64,000 nucleotides of DNA from Geodermatophilus normandii (GTDB lineage Bacteria > Actinomycetota > Actinomycetes > Mycobacteriales > Geodermatophilaceae), in contig NZ_QGTX01000001.1 of assembly GCF_003182485.1 (NCBI RefSeq), positions 4,426,001 to 4,490,000 on the forward strand. The letters are read 5' to 3'. The notes under the pieces were generated by a model that saw only the letters and a list, made by a program, of their open reading frames with translations, did no database searches and was not told where the DNA came from. A program made the position numbers and the translations under genes. Of this stretch, positions 1 to 8,862 are shown one piece after another (the first letter of the stretch is position 1; every line of letters starts with the position of its first letter).

Positions 1-499
1 CGAGCCCGATGGCGCCGCCGGCCGCCTTCTCCTCCAGGGCCCAGCCCAGCAGCAGGCCCAGCGCCACGAACACCGCCGACCCGAGCCACAGCACGCCGAC
101 GAGGCCTGCCCACGCCGCGGGGTCGAGCCGCACGCCGCTGACGAACCGCCCGACCAGCGCGACGACCACCAGCGGCGGCAGGGTGAGCAGCATCCCGACG
201 GCGACGTCGACGGCGACCACCGAGGTCTGCGGCACGGGCGTCACCCGCAGCTGCCGCAGCCACCCCGAGGCCCGGTCGAAGGAGAGCCGGATGGTCGCGC
301 CCAGCGCCGCGCCGATGGCGCCGTAGGCCATCATCGCGACCATCGTGGCCGCGGCGGCCTCCTGGCTGATCCCGCCGGGCGCGCCGGCGAAGACCTGCGT
401 GAAGAAGACCGTGAACGCCGCCGGCAGGACGACGGTGAAGAGCAGGTACTGCCGGTTGCGGCCGACCCGGCGCAGCTGGAAGGCGAACAGCGGGCTCAT
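1..499 (-). CDS. ABC-2 type transporter permease, C-terminus cut by window edge
   Basis: Membrane subunit of an ABC exporter. About 166 N-terminal residues are present and the gene runs off position 1. The ATG at 499-497 overlaps the TGA of the upstream ATPase (ATGA), so the two are translationally coupled. The start MSPLFAFQLRRVGRNRQY is followed by a hydrophobic helix, then the cytoplasmic stretch RASGWLRQLRVTPVP, which is typical of ABC-2 permeases, and two further hydrophobic segments. The substrate cannot be told. In actinobacteria such pairs often precede a LiaRS/DesKR-like two-component system, which would lie outside the window. Confidence 0.85.
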   Translation of the reverse strand, partial: MSPLFAFQLRRVGRNRQYLLFTVVLPAAFTVFFTQVFAGAPGGISQEAAAATMVAMMAYGAIGAALGATIRLSFDRASGWLRQLRVTPVPQTSVVAVDVAVGMLLTLPPLVVVALVGRFVSGVRLDPAAWAGLVGVLWLGSAVFVALGLLLGWALEEKAAGGAIGL

Positions 500-1449
500 C
501 GGGCGGCTCCCGTCGTGAGGGTGAGGACGGCGTCCTCGAGGCTGGCGCCGCGGACCTCGAGGTCGGCCAGCGGGACACCGCGGTCGAGCAGGACGCGCAG
601 GGTGGCCTCGGCGTCGGAGGTGGTGAGGACGGCGGTGCCGCCCCGGCGCGTGGCGGCGGTGACGCCGGGCAGCCCGGTGAGGTCGGCGTCGTCGGTCACC
701 GACAGGCGCACGGTGCGCCCCGCGACCGCCGAGCGGACCCCGGCGGAGGAGCCGTCGGCGACCACGCGCCCGCCGGCGAGGACCACCACCCGGTCGGCGA
801 CGGCGTCGGCCTCCTCGAGGTGGTGGGTGGCGAAGACGACGGTCGTGCCGCGGGCGGCGAGCTCGCGCATCGTCGTCCAGAAGGCCCGCCGGCCCTCGAC
901 GTCCATGGCGGAGGTGGGCTCGTCGAGCAGCAGCAGCGGCGGCTGACCGGCCAGCGCCAGGGCCAGCATCACCCGCTGCCGCTGGCCACCCGAGAGCGCC
1001 TCGACGGGGCGCCCGAGCAGCCCGCCGGTGCCGGTGGTGGCCACCAGGTCCTCCAGCGGCCACGGGTCGGGGTAGCTGCGCCGCACCAGCTGCAGGACCT
1101 CGCCGACGCGCGCCTCGCTCGGCAGTCCGCCGTGCTGCAGCATCGCGCCGACGGAGCCGGCACGGACGGCGTCGGCCGGGGCGCGGCCCAGCACGCGGAC
1201 GGTGCCGGCCGCGGGGCGCAGCAGGCCGAGGACGGCGGAGACGGTGGAGGACTTGCCGGCGCCGTTGGGGCCGAGCAGCGCGACGGTCTCCCCCGTCCCG
1301 ATGCGCAGGTCGAGGCCGTCGACGGCGAGCACGTCGCCGTGGCGGACGGTGAGGCCGGAGAGCTCCAGGGCGTCGAGGGGCACGTGACGAGCCTGGCGCC
1401 GGCCCGGGTGCGCGTACCAGTGCGGGACGTCGTCGTCCCGACCTGACAT
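496..1449 (-). CDS. ABC transporter ATP-binding protein
   Basis: ATPase partner of the adjoining ABC-2 permease, powering export of an unknown substrate. Walker A (GPNGAGKSS), the signature LSGGQRQRV, Walker B LLLLDEPTSAMD and the H-loop (FATHH) are all intact. The C-terminal ~80 residues form the accessory domain common in drug/antibiotic exporter ATPases. The ATG at 1449 gives 317 aa with an unusual 22-residue leader. A GTG at 1383 (MPLDALELSGL) fits the family N-terminus better, and neither has a convincing Shine-Dalgarno. Stop overlaps the permease start. Confidence 0.9.
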   Translation of the reverse strand: MSGRDDDVPHWYAHPGRRQARHVPLDALELSGLTVRHGDVLAVDGLDLRIGTGETVALLGPNGAGKSSTVSAVLGLLRPAAGTVRVLGRAPADAVRAGSVGAMLQHGGLPSEARVGEVLQLVRRSYPDPWPLEDLVATTGTGGLLGRPVEALSGGQRQRVMLALALAGQPPLLLLDEPTSAMDVEGRRAFWTTMRELAARGTTVVFATHHLEEADAVADRVVVLAGGRVVADGSSAGVRSAVAGRTVRLSVTDDADLTGLPGVTAATRRGGTAVLTTSDAEATLRVLLDRGVPLADLEVRGASLEDAVLTLTTGAAR

Positions 1450-1485
1450 CCGTCAGACGTGGGGAGCCCTCGTGGCGCCAGTGGC

Positions 1486-2709
1486 TCAGTCCGTGAGGTC
1501 GCGGACGACGGCGTCGGCGAGCAGCCGGCCGCGGTCGGTGAGCACCGCGCGCCCCGCCCCGTGCGCGCCGGCCTCCAGCAGGCCGCGGGCGACGGCGTCC
1601 GCGGCGCGCAGCCGGCCCGTGTCGGACAGCGCGGCGAGCGGCAGCCCGTCGCGCAGCCGCAGGCCGAGCATGACGGTCTCCAGCGCGCGGTCGGCGTCGT
1701 CGAGGACCTCGCGGTCGGCCACCGGGCTCTCCCCCGCCGCCAGCCGCCCGGCGTAGGCCGCCGGGTGCTTGACGTTCCACCAGCGCACCCCGCCGACGTG
1801 GCTGTGCGCCCCCGGGCCGATCCCCCACCAGTTCGCGTTGGCCCAGTACAGCTCGTTGTGCCGGCAGCGGGCGGCCTCCCCGCGCGACCAGTTGCTGACC
1901 TCGTACCAGTCGAACCCGGCACCGCGCAGCGTCGTGTCGGCCTGCACGTAGCGGTCGGCGAGGACGTCGTCGTCGGGCACGGGCAGCTCGCCGCGGCTGA
2001 TGCGGCGGGCCAGCCGGGTGCCGTCCTCGACGATGAGCGCGTAGGCGCTCACGTGGTCGACCGGCGCGGCCAGGACGGCGTCCAGTGAGGCGGCCCAGTC
2101 GGCGTCGGTCTCACCGGGCGTGCCGTAGATGAGGTCGAGGTTGACGTGCTCGAAGCCGGCCGCGGCCGCCTCGCGTGCGGCCTGCGCCGCCCGGCCGGGC
2201 GTGTGCCGGCGGTCGAGCACGGCGAGGACGTGCTCGGCCGCGGACTGCATGCCCAGGCTCAGCCGGGTGAAGCCGGCCGCGCGCAGGGTCGCCAGCGACG
2301 CCGGCGTCACCGACTCGGGGTTGGCCTCGGTGGTGACCTCGACGTCGGGGGCGACGGGGAACAGCTCGCGGACCGCGGCCAGGACGGCGGCGAGGTCCTC
2401 GGCGGGCAGCAGCGTCGGGGTGCCGCCGCCGACGAAGACCGTGGAGACCGTCGGCAGGTCGGGGCCGAGGACCCGCGCGGCGCGGGACAGCTCGGCGATC
2501 GCGGTCCCGGCGTACTCGGCGCGGTTGGCGCCGGGGCCGAGCTCGTCGGAGGTGTAGGTGTTGAAGTCGCAGTAGCCGCAGCGCGTGGCGCAGAAGGGCA
2601 CGTGCACGTACAGGCCGAAGGGCGTCGTCGTCAGGTGCTCGCGGGCGCCGGCCGGGAGGTCGTCGTCCGCCGGCGGGCGCGCCGGCAGCAGCGGCAGGGT
2701 CGTGGTCAT
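1486..2709 (-). CDS. hemW: Radical SAM heme chaperone HemW
   Basis: HemW, formerly called oxygen-independent coproporphyrinogen oxidase-like; a radical SAM protein that binds heme and delivers it to acceptor proteins. The CxxxCxxC cluster-binding motif CATRCGYC lies at about residues 40-47 behind the HVPF lead-in typical of HemW, followed by the FVGGGTPTLL and EANPES motifs. I chose the ATG at 2709 (MTTTLPLLPA), giving 407 aa, a normal family length. The open frame extends further upstream, but that part overlaps the opposing enoyl-CoA hydratase gene. hemW lies near lepA in many actinobacteria; here the sel locus and others are inserted between. Confidence 0.93.
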   Translation of the reverse strand: MTTTLPLLPARPPADDDLPAGAREHLTTTPFGLYVHVPFCATRCGYCDFNTYTSDELGPGANRAEYAGTAIAELSRAARVLGPDLPTVSTVFVGGGTPTLLPAEDLAAVLAAVRELFPVAPDVEVTTEANPESVTPASLATLRAAGFTRLSLGMQSAAEHVLAVLDRRHTPGRAAQAAREAAAAGFEHVNLDLIYGTPGETDADWAASLDAVLAAPVDHVSAYALIVEDGTRLARRISRGELPVPDDDVLADRYVQADTTLRGAGFDWYEVSNWSRGEAARCRHNELYWANANWWGIGPGAHSHVGGVRWWNVKHPAAYAGRLAAGESPVADREVLDDADRALETVMLGLRLRDGLPLAALSDTGRLRAADAVARGLLEAGAHGAGRAVLTDRGRLLADAVVRDLTD

Positions 2710-2756
2710 CCGCTCCCAGTGTGCCGCGCCGCGGCTCCCCCGGGGAGGATGCCCCG

Positions 2757-3524
2757 GTGAGCGAGGGCCGGCTGCTGCAGGTGACCGTCGCGGGGGGCGT
2801 GGCCAGCCTGGTCCTGGACTCCCCCGCCAACCGCAACGCGCTGTCCCGCGCGCTGCGCGGTCAGCTGCGCGAGGCGCTCGACGCGGCGCTGGCCGACGAC
2901 GCCGTCCGGGTGGTCGTGCTCGACCACACCGGCCGGGTCTTCTGCTCGGGCATGGACCTGTCCGAGGCCGCCGGCGCCGGCGCCGGGGACCAGGGCGTGC
3001 GCGAGCTGCCCGACCTGCTGGAGGCCCTGTGGACGGCACCCAAGCCGGTGGTGGCCACGGTCCGCGGCCCCGCGCGCGCCGGCGGGGTGGGTCTGGCGGC
3101 CGCCTGCGACGTCGTCGTGGCCGCCTCCTCGGCGACGTTCGGCATGTCGGAGGTGCGGCTCGGGCTGGTGCCGGCGGTGATCTCCGCGGTCGTGCTGCCC
3201 CGGATGCAGCCCCCCGTGGCGCACCGGCTGATGCTCACCGGCGAGGTGTTCGACGCCGCCACCGCCGCGGCCGGCGGGCTGGTGGACCTCGTGGCGCCCG
3301 ACGACGAGGTGGACGCGGCCGTCGACGGGCAGGTCTTGGCGCTGGCCGCCGGGTCGCCGTGGGCACTGGCCGAGACCAAGCGGCTGCTGCGCGCCGGCGG
3401 GCTGCGCGGCTCGTTCGACGACCTGCTCGAGCTCTCGGCGCGGGCCTTCGCCGGCGAGGACGGCCAGGAGGGCATCGCCGCGTTCCGCGAGAGGCGCCCG
3501 GCCCGCTGGGTCCCCACCCTCTAG
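2757..3524 (+). CDS. Enoyl-CoA hydratase/isomerase family protein
   Basis: Crotonase-fold protein of 255 aa, probably acting on a CoA thioester in fatty-acid or amino-acid breakdown. Crotonase signatures include RNALSRALRGQL, the oxyanion-hole segments GRVFCSGMDLSEA and GPARAGGVGLAAACDVVVAA, and a C-terminal helix. The GTG start at 2757 is preceded by GGGGAGG with an 8-nt spacer. The normal catalytic Glu pair is not evident, so exact chemistry is open. It ends in TAG, one of five genes in the window to do so. The 51-aa protein follows 32 nt later and may be co-transcribed. Confidence 0.88.
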   Translation: MSEGRLLQVTVAGGVASLVLDSPANRNALSRALRGQLREALDAALADDAVRVVVLDHTGRVFCSGMDLSEAAGAGAGDQGVRELPDLLEALWTAPKPVVATVRGPARAGGVGLAAACDVVVAASSATFGMSEVRLGLVPAVISAVVLPRMQPPVAHRLMLTGEVFDAATAAAGGLVDLVAPDDEVDAAVDGQVLALAAGSPWALAETKRLLRAGGLRGSFDDLLELSARAFAGEDGQEGIAAFRERRPARWVPTL

Positions 3525-3556
3525 CGCCGGCACCGGCGGCGCGGGACCCTGCGGGC

Positions 3557-3712
3557 GTGACCGCAGCCGAGGACCCCCGCGCGCGCTTCCGCACCCTGCC
3601 CGAGCCGGTCCGCCCCGACGACGCGGTGGAGACGGTGGACGCCGAGCCCGCGCGGCCGGTGCACACCGGGAGCGACGAGCGCGCCCGCCTCCTGCGCGAG
3701 GCGGGCGGCTGA
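3557..3712 (+). CDS. Small conserved-looking protein, 51 aa
   Basis: Short acidic, proline-rich protein starting VTAAEDPRARFRTLPEPVRP from a GTG at 3557 and ending TGA at 3712. No TM segment or Cys. I do not know its function; small proteins of this kind (DPR.RF.TLP.PVR) are, from memory, common in actinobacterial genomes. Third-position GC is high and it follows the enoyl-CoA hydratase at short distance in the same direction, so co-expression is likely. It is followed by the hairpin at 3730. Confidence 0.6.
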   Translation: MTAAEDPRARFRTLPEPVRPDDAVETVDAEPARPVHTGSDERARLLREAGG

Positions 3713-3729
3713 TCCTCCTCCGTCGCTCG

Positions 3730-3766
3730 CTCGTGCTCTGCCCCGCCCGGCGGGGCAGAGCACGAG
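3730..3766. terminator. 18-bp perfect inverted repeat (terminator or REP-like element)
   Basis: CTCGTGCTCTGCCCCGCC at 3730-3747 pairs perfectly with 3749-3766 around a single base, giving a very long GC-rich hairpin. It lies between the convergent small protein and selB genes, so it can act as a bidirectional terminator. No T-run follows. A degenerate second copy of its arm lies at 3795-3830. Confidence 0.7.
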
Positions 3767-3794
3767 TTCCCGCCGGACCCCTCTCGCCCGCTCG

Positions 3795-3830
3795 CTCGTG
3801 CTCTGGTCCGGATGGGGGGCACAGCACGAG
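3795..3830. repeat. Second, degenerate copy of the CTCGTGCTCTG palindrome
   Basis: CTCGTGCTCTG at 3795-3805 faces CACAGCACGAG at 3820-3830 (one mismatch). The arm and its GCTCG flank repeat those of the hairpin at 3730, so the two are related palindromes about 65 bp apart rather than one simple terminator. Confidence 0.6.
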
Positions 3831-3876
3831 CGTCCGCGGACCAGTGACTGCGCCCGTCCGGCTCGCAGCGGCCCGG

Positions 3877-5622
3877 TCACCGCAGCCGGCGGCTCGCGTC
3901 GGGCAGCCGCTGGGTGACCCCGCGGGCGTCGAGCCACTCCATCAGCGGCACCGCCACACGGCGCGAGGTCCCCCACGCCGAGCGGGCCTGGCTGAGCGTG
4001 AACGGCTGGGGCACGCCGGCCAGCCGCCGGCGCGCGACCTCCTCCACCCCCGGTGCCAGGTACACGCCGTCGGCGATGCGGACCAGCTGTCCGTCGCGCA
4101 CCGCCGCCGCCAGCTCGCGCGGGCCCAGCCGGGCGGCGCGCAGCTCCTCGGCGTCCGGTGCGGCGAACGGATCGGCGGCCAGGCGGGTCCGGATCGCGTC
4201 GACGGCGCGCTGCACGGCCGGCGGCAGGCCCGCGGCGGCCACCACCACGCGGCCCTCGCGCAGCGCCAGCGGCGGGCAGACGACCAGTGGCACCAGGTCG
4301 TCGGCGGGCAGGTCCAGCTCCCGGCGGACCGCGGCGACCGGCGGCCCCGGCTCCAGCGGGTGCGCCTGCCGGTGCGCGGCCACCAGCCCGGGCACCCGCC
4401 GGGCGAGCTCCCCCACCAGCCCGGGTGCGAGCAGCCACGGGCCGGCGCGGACGGCGTCGTCGGGCACCGGCCAGCCCATCGCCGTGAAGTCGTCGGCGCG
4501 CACCACCCGTCGCCGCGCGAGGTCGGCCGCCGCACCCGCGGGCCCGGCCTCCTGCGCGTCGAGGTCGGCGGCCCGCTGCCGGGCGGCACCCCGGCGGCGC
4601 AGCTCCGGCGGGGCGACGTCGCGGACGTCGGCGCCGAGCACCCGGCGGGCGCCCGGGTCGCGCAGCAGCACCCGGTCGCCCACCCGCAGCGGCAGCGGCG
4701 AGGCCAGCCGCAGCCGCACCGCCGTCCCCTCCAGCGGACGCAGCCGCACGGGCACCGCTGCCGACCCCACGTGCAGCACCGCCTCGGCCGGCAGCCGCTC
4801 CCCGGGCTCCCGCGCCAGGACGACGTCGACCTCGTCGGTCTCCCGGAAGGCGCCGGGGGTGAGCAGCGCGTCGCCGCGGGACAGGTCCTCGACGGCGACG
4901 CCGCGCAGGTTGAGCGCCACGCGCGCGGTCGCCGCCGCCTGCTCCACCGGCCGGCCCAGCGACTGCACGCCGCGCACGGTCACCTCGCGGCCGCCGAGCC
5001 GCAGCCGGTCGCCCGGCGCCACCGACCCGGCCGCCAGCGTGCCGGTGACCACGGTGCCGGCGCCGCGGATGGGGAACGCGCGGTCGATCCACAGCCGCAC
5101 CGGAGCCGCGGCGTCCGGCGCGGGGAGCCCGGCCAGCAGGGCCTCCAGCGCGGCCGCCAGGTCGGCGACGCCCCGCCCCGTCGGCGCGCTCACCGCCACG
5201 CCCGGCACGACGCCCATCGACGTGGCCGCCAGCCGCTCGGTCGCGTCGGCCAGGACCGGTGCGGGATCGGCGAGGTCGGCCTTGGTGACGGCCAGCAGCG
5301 CGTGACGCACGCCGAGCGCGTCGAGGACGGCGACGTGCTCGGCCGTCTGCGCCGACCAGCCGTCGTCGGCGGCCACCACGACGAGCGCGGCCGGCACCGA
5401 CCCGACCCCGGCGAGCATGTTGCCGACGAACCGCTCGTGCCCGGGCACGTCGACGACGGCGACCACCCGGCCCGAGGGCAGCGTCGTCCAGGCGAACCCG
5501 AGGTCGATGGTCAGGCCGCGCCGGCGCTCCTCCTCCCACCGGTCGGGCTCCATGCCGGTGAGCGCGCGGACCAGCGTCGACTTCCCGTGGTCGACGTGGC
5601 CGGCGGTGGCGATCACGTCCAC
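3877..5622 (-). CDS. selB: Selenocysteine-specific elongation factor SelB
   Basis: SelB carries Sec-tRNA(Sec) to the ribosome at the recoded codon and reads the mRNA SECIS element through its C-terminal winged helices. 581 aa, normal for a short actinobacterial SelB. G1 GHVDHGKST is at residues 8-16, DVPGHE at about 58-63, and TKAD follows. EF-Tu-like beta barrels come next and the last ~200 residues form winged-helix modules. Overlaps selA by 10 nt. Because the tRNA-Sec at 6963 has a CUA anticodon, this factor is expected to serve UAG rather than UGA. Confidence 0.96.
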   Translation of the reverse strand: MDVIATAGHVDHGKSTLVRALTGMEPDRWEEERRRGLTIDLGFAWTTLPSGRVVAVVDVPGHERFVGNMLAGVGSVPAALVVVAADDGWSAQTAEHVAVLDALGVRHALLAVTKADLADPAPVLADATERLAATSMGVVPGVAVSAPTGRGVADLAAALEALLAGLPAPDAAAPVRLWIDRAFPIRGAGTVVTGTLAAGSVAPGDRLRLGGREVTVRGVQSLGRPVEQAAATARVALNLRGVAVEDLSRGDALLTPGAFRETDEVDVVLAREPGERLPAEAVLHVGSAAVPVRLRPLEGTAVRLRLASPLPLRVGDRVLLRDPGARRVLGADVRDVAPPELRRRGAARQRAADLDAQEAGPAGAAADLARRRVVRADDFTAMGWPVPDDAVRAGPWLLAPGLVGELARRVPGLVAAHRQAHPLEPGPPVAAVRRELDLPADDLVPLVVCPPLALREGRVVVAAAGLPPAVQRAVDAIRTRLAADPFAAPDAEELRAARLGPRELAAAVRDGQLVRIADGVYLAPGVEEVARRRLAGVPQPFTLSQARSAWGTSRRVAVPLMEWLDARGVTQRLPDASRRLR

Positions 5623-6923
5623 CGGCGGGCCACCTCCAGCACCGCGGCGGCGAGGTCGTCGTCGGCCGACGGCGGCACGCTGCGGAGGTCCAGCAGCGTC
5701 CGGTCGTCGGCGAGGTGCCCGACCACCGGCCGCGCGCCCAGCCGCAGCGGCTCGGCGAACGCGGAGGGCAGCGAGACCGCGGCGCTCGGCAGCGGGTGCT
5801 CGGGCGCCCCTCCCCCGCCGACGCGGGCGGCCGAGTCCACGGCGCGGGCGTCGAGACCGGCGGCGGCCAGCCGGGCGGCGAGCGCACCGGCCCGCGCGCG
5901 CAGGTCCGCGACGTCGGCGGCGAGCATCTCCTGCACCGGCGGGAGCGGGCCGCGCAGCGTCGCCTCCAGCGCGGCCAGCGTCGTCTTGTCCACCCGCAGC
6001 GCGCGGTAGAGCGGGTGGCGGCGCAACCGCTGCACGAGGTCGGCGCGGCCGAGCACCAGCCCGGCCTGCGGGCCGCCGAGCAGCTTGTCGCCGCTGGCCA
6101 GGACGAGGTCGGCGCCGTCGGCCAGCGTGGTCTGCAGGTCGGGCTCCTCGGGCAGCGCGGCGTGCGGGCGCAGCAGGCCCGAGCCGACGTCGGCGACCAG
6201 CGGGACGCCGGTCCCGGCGAGGCCGGCCGCGAGCGCGGCCACCGGCACCGCCCGCGTGAACCCGCGGACGACGAAGTTCGACGGGTGCACCTTGAGCACC
6301 GCGCCGGTGCCCGGGCCGAGCGCGCGCGTGTAGTCCTCGAGCGCGACCCGGTTGGTGGTGCCGACCTCGCGCAGCCGCGCCCCGGTGGACTCCAGCAGCT
6401 CGGGGATGCGGAACCCGTCGCCGATCTCGACCAGCTCGCCCCGGGCGATGACCAGCTCGCCGCCGAGCGCCGTCGCCACCAGGGCCAGGGCGGCCGCGCA
6501 GTTGTTCACCACGACCGCCGCCTCGGCCGCCGGCACGGCCGCGAGCAGCGCGGACAGCGCCGCCTCCCCGCGCGGGCCGCGGCGGCCGGTGCGCAGGTCG
6601 AGCTCGACGCCGGTGGTCCCGCTCGCGGCGACCACGGCCTCGACGGCGGCCGGTGACAGCGGCGCCCGCCCGAGGTTGGTGTGCACCAGCACGCCGGTGG
6701 CGTTGAGGACCGGCCGCAGGCTGCCCGCCGTCGTCGGCAGGCCGGCGAGGACCGCGGCGACGGCGTCCTCCGGGTCCAGCTCACCGGCGCGGACGCGCGA
6801 CTGGACGGCGCGGACGGCGTCCTTGACCAGGTCACGGCCGAGCCGGGCGGCGGATGCGGCCAGCGCGGGATCGGCCAGCAGCGTGTCGGTGCGGGGCACT
6901 GCCCGCCGCGGGTCGGCGCTCAT
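5613..6923 (-). CDS. selA: L-seryl-tRNA(Sec) selenium transferase SelA
   Basis: PLP enzyme converting seryl-tRNA(Sec) to selenocysteyl-tRNA(Sec) with selenophosphate. 436 aa, family-typical. The N-terminal region ending in LNATGVLVHTNLGRAPL and the PLP-lysine motif ASGDKLLGGPQAG are clear. It sits 39 nt downstream of the tRNA-Sec gene on the same strand and overlaps selB, so selC-selA-selB probably form one transcription unit. It must recognise the CUA-bearing tRNA-Sec; SelA is known to read the tRNA body, so no anticodon adaptation is required. Confidence 0.97.
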   Translation of the reverse strand: MSADPRRAVPRTDTLLADPALAASAARLGRDLVKDAVRAVQSRVRAGELDPEDAVAAVLAGLPTTAGSLRPVLNATGVLVHTNLGRAPLSPAAVEAVVAASGTTGVELDLRTGRRGPRGEAALSALLAAVPAAEAAVVVNNCAAALALVATALGGELVIARGELVEIGDGFRIPELLESTGARLREVGTTNRVALEDYTRALGPGTGAVLKVHPSNFVVRGFTRAVPVAALAAGLAGTGVPLVADVGSGLLRPHAALPEEPDLQTTLADGADLVLASGDKLLGGPQAGLVLGRADLVQRLRRHPLYRALRVDKTTLAALEATLRGPLPPVQEMLAADVADLRARAGALAARLAAAGLDARAVDSAARVGGGGAPEHPLPSAAVSLPSAFAEPLRLGARPVVGHLADDRTLLDLRSVPPSADDDLAAAVLEVARRWT

Positions 6924-6962
6924 CGCCTCGGGAGCGTAGGCGCCGCCCGCGACGGGGTCGGC

Positions 6963-7058
6963 TGGCGGAGGCGGACGGGAATCGAACCCGCCTGACCGAG
7001 CTGCTCGGCCACGTCGGCTTTAGAGGCCGCGGGGGCCACCAGACACCCTGACGCCTCC
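6963..7058 (-). tRNA. selC: tRNA-Sec with CUA anticodon (amber-decoding)
   Basis: 96 nt including an encoded CCA. Acceptor GGAGGCG pairs with CGCCTCC, and T stem GGCGGG/CCCGTC encloses TTCGATT, giving the 13-bp acceptor/T helix of bacterial tRNA-Sec. The long variable arm contains the hairpin CCGAG-CAG-CTCGG. The anticodon stem CGGC/GCCG encloses the 7-nt loop CTCTAAA: U33 then C34-U35-A36, so the anticodon is CUA (plus-strand 7021-7023 reads TAG). Canonical tRNA-Sec would carry UCA. Placed directly between selA and selD, so identity is secure. Confidence 0.95.
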
Positions 7059-7081
7059 ACGTGCCAGCCTACGGTGAGGCC

Positions 7082-8089
<1,008 letters not shown>

Positions 8090-8216
8090 CGGCGCGTCCC
8101 GGCCGACGCGCCGCCGCCCGGCACCGCCGCGCACGGATCCGTTCCGGCTCTCCCCCTCCGCTGCCACGCTCCCCCCGCCCGACCCGGAGGGCCCGGGTCG
8201 CGCGGAGGAGGACGAC

Positions 8217-8786
8217 ATGCGGACGAGGACGGCCGGCGCACTGACCCTGCTGCTGGCTGCCGGCACCCTGGGCGCGCTGACCGGCACCGCGGGGGCAGCG
8301 CCCCCGGCCGGTGCGGGGACGGAGAACACGACGACCGGGTCGGCGACCGCCTTCCCCCTCGTCGGCGGCGCGGGAGTGTTCCTGACCGCCTACGACCCGG
8401 ACGGGGAGGCGCCCCTCACGGTGCCGGAGGTCTTCGCCGGCAGCTACGAGTGCTTCGCCGACGAGAGCCTGCCGGCGGACTTCCGCGGGCTCGGGTCGGT
8501 GAGCACGGCCGGGACGACCGGCGTCACCTGCTTCGCCGACGGGCTGCCCGACCTCACCGGCACGCTCACCGTCGACGTGCAGTGGCGCGGTCGGGGGCCG
8601 GCCACCGAGCAGCCGGAGCCGCCGTTCCCGACCGAGTGCGACCTGCGCGTGCTCATCCGCCAGGCCGACGTGACCGGCTCGATCGCCCTGGAGATCCCGG
8701 CGCTGGGCATCGACGCCACGACGGACCTGGTCGGCGTACCGGGGGACATCCGGACGGCCCTGTCGAACTGCGCGGCACCGCACTGA
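8217..8786 (+). CDS. Secreted hypothetical protein with four cysteines
   Basis: 189 aa with a good signal peptide (MRTRTAGALTLLLAAGTLGA, probable cleavage near TAGA-AP at residue ~28). The mature part is acidic with four Cys (YECF, VTCF, TECD, SNCA), suggesting two disulfides in a small exported domain. ATG at 8217 follows a strong GGAGGAGG about 8 nt upstream. No family recognised; not obviously tied to the selenium genes. Confidence 0.72.
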   Translation: MRTRTAGALTLLLAAGTLGALTGTAGAAPPAGAGTENTTTGSATAFPLVGGAGVFLTAYDPDGEAPLTVPEVFAGSYECFADESLPADFRGLGSVSTAGTTGVTCFADGLPDLTGTLTVDVQWRGRGPATEQPEPPFPTECDLRVLIRQADVTGSIALEIPALGIDATTDLVGVPGDIRTALSNCAAPH

Positions 8787-8862
8787 CCGGCGCGGGGTCG
8801 CGGCTCCGGGCGGGCCGCGACCCCCGTCGCCCGGCGACCGGTCACCGGCTAGCGTCCGGCGC

